64,000 nt of DNA from Apostichopus japonicus (Eukaryota; Echinodermata; Holothuroidea; Aspidochirotida; Stichopodidae): the NCBI RefSeq assembly GCF_037975245.1, contig NC_092578.1, forward strand, positions 7,901,501-7,965,500. Direction: 5' to 3'. The notes under the pieces were generated by a model that searched no databases, was not told the origin of the DNA, and saw only the letters and a list, made by a program, of their open reading frames with translations. Positions 25,401 through 37,400 of this stretch are shown here, one piece after another. Positions within the stretch are counted from its first letter, which is position 1. Every line of letters begins with the position of its first letter. Position numbers and translations under genes: made by a program.

Positions 25401-28400
25401 ATGTAAAAATCTGGACAAATCTTTCTGCATCAAAACTTATCACTCAATTCGATAGTGATGCCCTCTCTTGATTACATTATTCTGCCTCTACCATAGATGT
25501 AGATATGCAATTCACAAAAAAAAAACAACTACACACATAAACACATACATTTGCTTTTTATTTTTGAAAGGGGAGTGGGGAGGGGCTTACTGCACTGGCT
25601 ACCAATACAACAACGTATCAATTATAAGATAGCACTGCTCACTTTCAAATCTCTGAATAATATGGCTCCTGTCTACATTTCGGAACTCATCACCAAATAT
25701 GAACCAAGTCGTAGTTTACGCTCCTCATCACAACTCTTTCTTTGCCATCTTTCTAAATCCAAGACCAACTTCTTCGGAGAGAGATCTTTCACAGCAGCTG
25801 CCCCCATGATTTGGAACAGTCTTCGTTCCAGGAAATATCCGTACTTTAACTAATCTTAATCATTTTAAAAGGGATTTGAAAACACATTTTTTATAAATGT
25901 TTAATATGAACACTTTGTATTTGTAATGTAATGTAAATATTTGCTCTTATGTTTTAATTGTTCCTTGTTATTCTTTGTATTGCAATTTTTTTGTATTGTT
26001 TGATATATTTTAGGTATTTATTTCTGTACAGCGCTTTGAGATTTTATTGGAACGCGCTTTATAAATAACACATCTTATTATTTTGGTAAAGGAAAATATG
26101 ATTCATTTAGAAGGATGTCAGTGATTGGGTAATGTTAAGAACAACCCATTGGTCATTAACCACAGATATAAACATGTCTTTATTTTGTCTGTTTTGAAAA
26201 AAACTTTACGATCCTTCCAGCTAATATTTCGGCACCCATTGCTGACAGTTTTGAAAAAAATGGTACCATTGAGTCACCCTTTTACGTCAAATTTTTGCTT
26301 TTTCTTTCGGCAAAAGTTAATTTTTTTTTAGCTAAAAGTTAGTTCTTTCTTACAATTTCCACAGAATCCTGAAGATTTTGAACTTAAGAAGCTTCTCATC
26401 AGCATGCTAGTGGTTCTCTCAAAAGAACCCGCGACTGTTCCCGTAAGTACATGACCCACCCGTCTATTTACGACTCAAAACTGCCCCTATGCCGAATCTC
26501 AACATGTGCTTGCGAGTCATCCCTTCTCAATAAAACAAGATTATTAACCTGTCAAACTCTTTTAATATTGATTTTGATCAGAACCTCTGAATTTTTTCCA
26601 AGGTCAAAAACTTTTAATTGGTAAAGGATTATCAGATCATGTAGGTATTATTATTCACAGTATATTAACTTTGGTGGTGTTTTGACAGAATTGTATTACA
26701 GCTTCCATTACAGCCCTTTGACATAGTAAGGAGAAAGTGGATTCATCCCATCTATCTTTTTAACTCTGCACATCTGGTGTGTCTTGTGAAAATTGTCTTT
26801 ATCTCTAAATTCCTACAAATTGAGACCATGTTCATACATCATATAAATTTGAACTGTATCACTGTTATTCAATAGATCTTAATAGTCATAGATAATTCAC
26901 TAGTTCTTGAAATTCTCCTGTTTGAAATAATAGTGTATTTGTTTTTTTTAATTATTATTATTTTTTATGATTATTATTGAATTTTTAATTTATTCGCTAT
27001 TTGCAGCTCATATCCGAAAGTAACGTCATCTTGGCTATGTTATCGTACATACACCCTAACGAAAACACCTCCCAAGCTCAAGAATGGTCTCCGGCCCAGT
27101 TTGAGGAGATCCAGCTCCACGTCATGGCTGCTCTCTGTACGTTAGGACCTCTCTGTGTTCAGGATTATATAGACTCACAGGGAAGTACAAGATTACTACT
27201 CCTCCTGGAATGGTGTGTAGGCAAAGGTAAGATTTTTGACCAAGGCCTAGAATTTTACAATTGTAGCCACACACAAAAAAAAAAAAAAAAAAAAAAAGAA
27301 AAGAAAAGAGGCTTAAAACAATCTACTGGCTAAAATCAAGATCCTCCTTGGCATTTTTCTGAATGACAACACACACTTTCGCTTCTGTTCAAGTTTTTGA
27401 GAGCAACAGAATATATTTGCAGTAAATTGGCAGTGCCTTTTTTCCTTTGAATAAACCCCAAACTCCACTGGCATTTAGCCAGCAAATAGCCCAAAATTTG
27501 AGGTCTGTGACCTTTAGCATTGTTCCCCAAACTCCTGGCCTAACCCCATCACAGTTTTGCAGTTCGCTAACACTTTTTCAAAAGCCTCTCTGATAATATA
27601 CATTTGCTGTGTTTTGCTCTAAATATTCATCTGTTGTACTTTGATTTATATTTAAATAGCATTCAATTGTTTTTAATTTCTCTTCGTTTCTTCTTTCATT
27701 GTTTTCATTATTTTTAGATGATTTTGCTGGCCACGGTAACTCCTTTCATGGTCTCGGAGGAAGAGGAAATAAAAGGGCACAGATGAGGTATTGCTTGCAT
27801 CTCATGAGGAGTATGGTCTCGTTAAGAGACAGTTCTGTAAACCAGGACCTTACAGATCAGGGAGCTATTAATCAAATACTTGGTGAGGATTTGTTCCCCT
27901 TTTTTTTTTGGGGGGGGGGGAGGGGAAGGGGGATGAAGCAATCCATGAAAATATGACAAAATATGTCAGGAGCCATTTTTTACACTTTATACTTCTTAGT
28001 ATGAAGGCTACCCTCAAACACAATCTTTTACAGATTATTGTTATCATTATTAATAACAAGTTATGTGTTGATTGGCAATTTTTCCACATATTTGTTTAAA
28101 CTTGTGAAAGAAACATGTTATTGGTATGACAGACTACATATCTTCCCTATTTACGTCCAACCTTCAAGTCTGTCTCGATATCTAAGTTTTAATCGTTTTT
28201 TGATTTATTTTTGTGGATTTATCAGATATTCTACAGAGTGCGACCAGATCAGATATGCCAGATGATGCCATTGATGTCGAGATGCAATGTGATATGCTAT
28301 ACATCCTCTCAGTATTGTGTGACGGAGAGCAACATCGGAAAGTAAGTAACACCAACCTGGGGGGGGGTGGAGTGCAAGGTTGGGTCCCAGAGAAGGTTGC

Positions 28401-31400
28401 TTCAAATGCCCCCCCCTTTTTCGAAGTTTCCTGTTTTTTGTCTAAAATATATTAATAGGAAACAACTGCCTTTATATATTTCTTTTGTTTAAGAAGTGTC
28501 AGTATTTATTTGAACATAGATAAGGAGGAATGTCTTTCAAAAACTTACATTCCTTTGAGTTTTGTACTTCTTGCAGTATTCCCCTTCTCATACAGTTCAC
28601 CGTTAATGTACACTATGATAGATGAGTGTATGAAAATCTCCATAAAAAATTCCAAGGAACAACTTTTGAAATATTTTCCACATGCTTGAGAATACTGCGT
28701 CTATCTCTGGCGAAAGAAAATGTGCTTCAGTTTGGTTGCAACGATGATAGTGATTATTTTTGCTCGGTCCTTAAAAACAGCTTTTTTTCAAGTTTTTACA
28801 TTGATTTTGATAAAATATCTTGATACCAAGCGATATTAAAATTAGTAAGCATGCATAAGAATGTAGTTCATGAGCCTTAGTCTAGTCTTCATCTAAAAAA
28901 ATGAATTAAAAATCGAAAGTTTAGAATTTTTTTGTTACAATTCTCTTCTTGTGTGTGATTCATTCAGTATGAAAGAACGTCTGGAAGACAATCAGATCAG
29001 AATTTCACTTTTTTTTTTATTTGCCATGTTCGTGAAGTTAACCTACGCTTTGTGGAGAAAACCTGTGAGTGTGTCTTAGCCTGCATTGGTCAGTTTCGAT
29101 GTAACTTTTGAGTAATCTTTGGGCCAGTTTGATAAAGTTGTTGACTACTGAACATTCAAGAAGGAGTTACTTTAATAGTGAAAAAAAAGTTTGGAAAAAT
29201 TATCATACCATTTTTATCATCAGGAATTATTTGGAGAGAAGGGGGTTGATTCTATTCTGAGGTATCTTAAAACTAACCCCAAGAAGTTATTCAATGGCTT
29301 GGGACACCACCGAATGATGCTGGCCACTTTAGGTGCCATCTGGTGCTGTATAGTGGGTGCTACCATCAACGAGGACCAGTTTCTGGAAGGAGAGGGCATC
29401 TTTCTCCTACTCGACCTCTTACAGGTTAGCTCTCATCTCTTTCGAACAGTCTTTTTTTTTGTCATCAGAAGTCCCGCCGCGATCGATAAATAGGTGGTTT
29501 CACGAAGAATTAGGTCCAAGGAGAAAGTAACCTTTGTTTCCACTGTGACTAGGTCCACCTGGTAACCCTCTCCTGCACCTCTCACAGCAGCTTGTGACAC
29601 TTGTAGGATACTTTTCTTCTCCCTCGAATGAAGTGTAGTCAATGTAGCTTTGTTGCTGTTTACAACATAATGTCTCTTGGAACAAAATATATTGAATAGA
29701 AAATAATATCTCTAGAGATGGCAAGCCCACCACCTCCCAAACGCTACATTTCAATTCTTCTCTAGTAACACCACCTTTATCATCTCGACCATATCACTGG
29801 TTTAAAAAAACATATGAACATTGCCACTTGTTATTTACTTCTAATTTGGTTTACTTCCTGTAGAATGCAGCAAGGAGTATGCACAACTTGATACTAGGAT
29901 GTTTGACCGACCTCTGTGAAAATGCAAAATCCGTATCTCATTTGTCAACCTGGAGGGGAAGCTCGGACCAGACGGTCGGGAAACTTCTCATTAGGATATG
30001 GAAAGAAGAAGAAAAAGAACTCGGAGTGATGAGGAAAGAGGATGGTACCATAGCTGGTGAGTGATATATTGTGCCTTAGAATAAAGGTGGGGCAGGGGGG
30101 GTGGGAGGAGCAGGGGTGTGGCCTGGAGGTTTTTTTAAACTGGCCACATTCAAGTTGTTGTTAGTTAGGATCATGTTATTGTGGAAACTCATCTTATTCC
30201 AATTCTTTTAACCCCCCCCCCCCAAACCCATCAACAGAACCCTCTACAAATATAAGTTGATTTCATCTGTCTTTATTTTGTATTTGATTGCCTTGTTCCA
30301 GCTTTTCAAGGCTACTACCTTTCCTGTTTTGATCTGTTTAGTTGTTCAGTTCCTGATTGTTTTAGTTGAAAAGTCATTCTGAGTAACTTTGCTTCTAGTC
30401 ATTCAGAGTTTTTCAAACTGGCCTGTGGTAGTTCAAACTTGCATATTCAACTTGACCATGTGGTGAAGTTAAAAAAAAATAAAAATGGATTACATTCAGT
30501 TACTCAGTGACATCTTTTGCAGTACTTAAAAGGATTTTCCAACGACAAACAGTACGAAATGTCTATTGAAGAGGAAAATATTTTACAATGCCAGTTGAAA
30601 CTTGCAAATCCCATCTTTGATATCTTGCCCCTAACTCAAGATATGGTTGATTGAATCTTATCCATTTTGACTTCAACGACAACTGGAAGTTGGATCACGA
30701 TAGGGGTGGGGATGGGGGTGGGGTGTGTCTGTGATGCTATTAAACTCTTCTTGTTGGTTTATCCTTGAAACCGGATACATTTGGAATGTTTGATTACCTT
30801 TTAAAGTATATCAAAGAATTCATAAAATTGATGTCTTTTTTGTAGAAATATTCTATTCCTTGATAGATAAATGCATTTTCAGCTGAAATGCCATGATGAC
30901 CATAATCCACTCTGCTGTTGCCAAATGCATTTACATAAAATCGCAAAATTTGATGAAAAAAGAAATTCATATCTAGGTGATGTTTGTGAGTGTGTGCCTC
31001 AAAAATATATTTGGCTAAGCAATCAACTTCAGCCACTAGAAGAGTACTTTTAAAGATGAGTTCTCTTTTGACCTAATGCTGTACATTTCTTTATCTAGTA
31101 TATATTGTAAACTGCTGTTTTTTATTTCCCCTTGATTTGTTCGTTTATTTATTTTCCCTCTCATTTTGCCCCAAAGATACTAATAAACCATTGATTGGCA
31201 CACTGCAAGATTCAGAAGGAGTTACTCCACTGCCAGCCAACAGTCCCAGTCAATCTATTGTAGATATTTCTGAAAACATGAGAGCCAAACTATATGCATT
31301 ACTCTACAAATTAGGTGAGTTCCTTGTTCCTTATTTACTACATGTATATGAATAGCAGCAAACCTGAGATATTTATTTGAGAAGGTGATATGGTGCTTGC

Positions 31401-34400
31401 ACTTACTGCAAAGACCATTTGCGTCACTTCCCCCACATCCTTTGCAGAAATACTTGAGAATAAATTCAGTTTTTGTGTCGCAGAAATAATCCAAAGATAA
31501 AAAACAACGTTCCATCAAAAGTGTATGCTTATACGCCTGACAGTTTAAGAAAAAGAATATTTCTAATGCCACCCCTGTGCTTCCCTAATCCCATCCACCA
31601 AATAAAAAATAGTAGAAGGTTTAAAAAGTTCTCAGTATGATGTTTGTGACATCAATGATTCGTTGTGTCCGGACTACTGAAACCACTGCTAAGACCTCTT
31701 CAAGACCTCATCACCCACGTAATTTCCTTCTGGGATTCAATAAAATTGACTTACTTAATTCCTGGACAAGTTCAAAAGGACCGTATTCTTTGCAGTAGCA
31801 TTAACTGTACCTACTAGGGTATCAAAGGGATGAGTAAACAAAATTGCTCAGTTTTCCCCAAAATCAAAGGTATTTATTAATCTTTCTTGGCTTAAAATAT
31901 TCCATAATAATAATAACGGGATAATAACTATCAAACACTCTTTTCATAGTCTGTATGATTGTGTTTTATTTTGTGTACTTTACCTCATTATACCTCAATT
32001 GGTACCTCATTAAACCTCATGACTGCCCACACTCCATTGACAGGGTTTGAGGAGCTTCAAGGTCTTTCTGCAGAGGATCAGGTCACCCTTTGTATAATAG
32101 AGAGGTACATGGACTTTAAGCAGGGTGAGGTATGGAGTGAAATTACCGAAGAACTGACTCAAGAAGGGGTGAGGCCAGTCACTCCAGATCAGGTAAGAAG
32201 AAAATGATTAATTAAGTCTCTTGTATCAATCAATATCTGGTGCTATAATAGTTGGGGTTCCCTTCTTCTATGAGATTCTGTTTCTTACCTAAAAGAGGGC
32301 AGAGGACCCTAAACACTAAGACGAGACCATGGGTGAAGCGTAGTCACCACGCCCCTCAAACATAACTTGCGTCTTCTGCGCCTGCAGGAAGGAGAGACAC
32401 CCTTTCTTTTTGATTTCATAATTCTATGATTAACATTGGCATTGTAGCATCAGATATGTGTATTTTCATCATTTATTTGTTGTTTCTCTTTACTGAAAAC
32501 TTAGTAGATATTTTTTACTTCTATTTAATTATTTTGTCAAATGCTGTAGTTCTCCAAACATGAAAAGCAAAATTGAGCTATAACTGTTGGTGTTTCGAAG
32601 CACTTGACAACAAAAACTGGGCAGTTAGATGATCATAAGCTTCTTGGATGGGTCAGGTTGTTAAAACTGAATGATGATTTACCAGGTAATAGATAAGGTT
32701 GCTTCATATGAATAAACATGGTTGCTATTGCATAAACATGTTTTGCTATTGCATAAACATGCTTTGCTATTGCAAAAACCTGTTTTGCTATTGCATAAAC
32801 ATGCTTTTCTATTGCATTAAATGTGCTTTGCTATTGCATAAACCATGTTTTGCTATTGCATAAAAATGCTTTGCTATTGCAAAAACCTGTTTTGCTATTG
32901 CATAGACATGCTTTGCTATTGCATAAACATGTTTTGCTATTGCATAAACATGTTTTGCTATTGCATAAACATGCTTTGCTATTGCAAAAACCTGTGTTGC
33001 TATTGCATAGACATGCTTTGCTATTGCATTAATCGTGCTTTGCTATTGCATAAACATGTGTATTGCTGCTACATCAGCATGTTTCGACAAAAGTGAGTGA
33101 AAGTATGACTAGATTTGTATAGACTTGGATTAGTAAATTGGAATTTGAAAAGACAACTTTTTGCAAATGATACTTTTTATGATGTAATTTGTAATGTTTT
33201 TGCCCATACAGGAGGCCTTAGCTGTGATTGGCCGTGCTAGTCAGGAGTTGGCATCTCTGGTTATCGATATGCAAGAGGAGATACTAGAATCTGAGACCCA
33301 GCATGATCTCTTGGAAGAGCAAGAACTGTACTCACAGGTGAGATACAAATTTATACCGACAACATCGACAATAACTGAGAACAACGACCGATACTGAATC
33401 AAGTCGTGACTGAAGGGTCGTGGAATAAAATACCGCATGAAATTAACCAGGCATGACTGAGACTCCAAATATCGTGATTACGTTGGCACTCCCATCAGCC
33501 AAGCAGTGACTGAAGGGTTGTGGAATCAACTACCGCATGAAATTAACCAGGCATGACTGAGACTCCAAATATTGTCATTAAGTTGGCACTCCCATCAGCC
33601 AAGAAACGACAAATATTACATGGAAAGAGCGAGACAGCATTAGAACTGATGTAGGTGAGCTAGTTACAGTGGCGGCGGAACCGGGGGGGGCTTGGGGGGG
33701 CTCAGCCCCCCCAATGAAAAAGTTGAGGGGGCAAATGCATGATAAGCCCCCCCAATATTTACCAAGGCTCCGAAACGTGCATCTGTCCATTTTTCAATGC
33801 ATACTTGTCGATCTGTCTGATGCACACGTATACTATATAGGTGTAATAATTTTAGTAATTGCTGGGGGACCCTCGGCCCGTCCCCTGGCTATAGACCACA
33901 TTGTCACCCCAACCGCGTCTTCACGCCCCGTGAAAAGTGGAAGCAGTGAGTGTGAGTACCGGTAAGCGTAACACAACTTCGTCTTAGGCCAATGACTTGC
34001 CTCATTTCAGCCAGTTCTCCAACATCCCCTTACTTAGTGGCGGAGCGTCCATATATACAGTCAGGGGCGGATGCCCCCCCCCCCCTGACGGACTCAAATG
34101 GACTGCTGGCGACCTTTTCAGCTTTTCACTACTTTTTACTTATTCGCGATTATTGACTATTTTATTGCGCTCTCATATACCTATTGACATTTGTCATATT
34201 CTGTTGGTGACAATTTTCCGACAAAATGGCGACGACACCTATTTATTCTCCGTTTATCTGCAAATTAGCAAGGCCCGAAAAGGGTCATTTCCTGCAACCT
34301 AGGGAGTATCTTTACTCAAAAATTTTCTGTATGCTCCGCGCCAACCTGTGGTGGCGCTCCGCTTAGATAGTGTCGAAAGCGCCCCTACAGACCATTCTTG

Positions 34401-37400
34401 ACCCCGCTGACCAATACCTCTAGCTCCACCACTGCCCTTACTACACTCAAAAACATCTTTGCGAGTACACTACGAGTAATAGCTACTCTCTTAAAACACC
34501 ATCGAATATACAAATTACAATATTTTTTGCAGACTTTTACGTGCAATCTGAGAAATTGCAGGCTTGAGACCCATATTTTAGGGCTAGGTATTCGCAGCAT
34601 AAAACACTCGGGTAGTGCCGTTTCCGGCCATCTGGGGGTTTGAAAAAACCCAAAATTTTCTTGTATGCTCCGCGCCAACTGATGGTGGCGCTCCGCTTAG
34701 ATAGTCTCCACACATTGGCCCCCCCAATAATTTTTCCGTTCCGCCGCGCCTGGCTAGTTATACACAACAAGTTGGCAAATTTGACTTACCAGTGAACTAG
34801 TTAGTTTTATCTACAGTAACAGTTGTATGGAACTGACAAGACCAGACTGACTTGATTGAGGACACCTAAAATTAGTGATGAAAAGTGAGATAAACATATC
34901 TGCAGACAGCACTGCAGATGACAAAACGTGTGGTACCTGTGTACCAGTTACTTGCCAAATTTGACTGTAAGTAAGCTAGCAGTTTATCAAAATTGACATT
35001 GAAGTGAATGCGGAGACTGAACTCTATTGAGAACATCAAATATGGCCGACGAAGCGTGATATAGCGGACCCGTGGACAATCTTGACTGGGGAGGACATTC
35101 CTTTATAGAATTCCAAACTGTTTAGTGTTTATAAGAGTCATTACGTGGATATGTTTTTTGTTTCCTATTCTTAGATCAGGGAGAATCACAAGCAGGCTGA
35201 AAATACTCTAGAGAAATGGCAGGACTATGTGGCCAGGACGTCCAATTATGAATTGTTGAAGGTAACATTCTCTTTATTAAGGCTTCACATTTACCAAGAT
35301 ATGTTTGTGAGCTGGTGATTAGTTGTAGCAGTTGGGCAAAAGTTTACTTGATTTGGGGTGGATAGGGTGTCCCCTCACACACACCTAGACTCCCATGCTA
35401 CAGCCTTTATAAAGAACAGAGTGTTAAACACAACCTGGAGAAAACATTGTTTAAGATGTCAAGGGGAGTGTTATTCCCTTTTCCAAAGTATTCATAAATA
35501 GAGAATATGATGTCAAGGGTAGTGTGAGCCACTTTAATAGCATTCTAATTATTAGAGTATACTATATCAAGGGTAATGTGATTCACTTTTCCAGGGTACT
35601 AATAAATAGAGTATACTACATAAAGGGTATTGTAATTCACTTCTCCAGGGTACTAATAATTAAAGTTATGATGTCAAGGGTAGTGTGATTCACTTTTCTA
35701 GCATTCTAATTATTAGAGTATACTACATCAAGGGTAATGTGAATCACTTTTCCAGCATACTAATAATTAGAGTATATGCATAAAGTGTAGTGTGATTCAC
35801 TTTTCCAGGGTACAAATAATTAGAGCATACTACATAAAGGGTAATGTGATTCACTTTTCCAGGGTACTAATAATTAGAGTATATGATTTCAAGGGTAGTG
35901 TGATTCACTTTTCCAGCATACTTATAATTAGAGTATACTACATGAAGGGTATTGTAATTCACTTCTCCAGGGTACTAATAATTAAAGTTATGATGTCAAG
36001 GGTAGTGTGATTCACTTTTCTAGCATTCTAATAATTAGAGTATACTACATCAAGGGTAATGTGAATCACTTTTCTAGCATACTAATAATTAGAGTATATG
36101 CATAAAGTGTAGTGTGATTCACTTTTCCAGGGTACAAATAATTAGAGTATATGATTTCAAGGGTAGTGTGATTCACTTTTCCAGGGTACTAATAATTAGA
36201 GTATATGATTTCAAGGGTAGTGTGATTCACTTTTCCAGGGTACTAACAATTAGAGTATATGATTTCAAGGGTAGTGTGATTCACTTTTCCAGCATACTAT
36301 TAATTAGAGTATACTACATAAAGGGTAGTGTGATTCACTTTTCCAGGGTACTAATAATTAGAGTATATGATTTCAAGGGTAGTGTGATTCACTTTTCCAG
36401 CATACTATTAGAGTATACTACATAAATATACTACATAATAATTAGAGTATATGATTTCAAGGGTAGTGTGATTCACTTTTCCAGGGTACTAATAATTAGA
36501 GTATATGATTTCAAGGGTAGTGTGATTCATTTTTCCAGCATACTATTAGAGTATACTACATAAAGGGTAGTGTGATTCACTTTTCCAGGGTACTAATAAT
36601 TAGAGTATATGATTTCAAGGGTAGTGTGATTCACTTTTCTAGCATTCTAATAATTAGAGTATACTACATAAAGGGTAGTGTGATTCACTTTTCCAGGGTA
36701 CTAATAATTAGAGTATATGATTTCAAGGGTAGTGTGATTCACTTTTCTAGCATTCTAATAATCAGAGTATACTACATCAAGGGTAATGTGATTCACTTTT
36801 CCAGCATACTAATAATCAGAGTATTCTACATAAAGGGTAGTGTGATTCACTTTTCCAGGGTACTATTAATTAGAGTATACTACATCAAGGGTAATGTGAT
36901 TCACTTTTCCAGGGTACTATTAATTAGAGTATACTACACAAAGGGTAGTGTAAATCACTTTTCCAGGGTACAAATAACTTGAGAAATATCTTGACACATG
37001 ATATACTGATATGACTTTCTTGGTCCAAGGGGGATTGCTACTTTCCACTTTCTTCTTTTAACTTTCTCTGGGGTCACTGTTTGCCCCCTTGTCTTCCCCC
37101 TTCCTCTTCCGATCTGTTTTCTACTAATAACTGTTAATATCTCTCTGATTTCATATTTACAGTCTGCTAAGAAGTTGCAGGACTTGTCCATCCATCAGTC
37201 TAGAGAAGAAGTGGACAACAGCCGGGAAAGGTAACCTTTTCGGAGATTTTCTCATTTGCTTGTCCATTTTTGGTCCCATGATTTAAATGTAGGATAGATA
37301 TATCTCTTGAAATCACTAATGGCCAACACTTAAATACCTTGTGTGTGGTATGACTGTTGAACGATCTCACATAAGATGTGGCAATAAATCACAAGGGCCA

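Noticed and set aside
32823-33096. Leu/Cys/His-rich repeat proteins
   Set aside because: Two frames of the same 21-bp array; artefacts of unit length.
35792-36982. Plus-strand frames with an 18-residue repeat
   Set aside because: Open only because the 54-bp unit is a multiple of three; there are no splice sites and no flanking exons.
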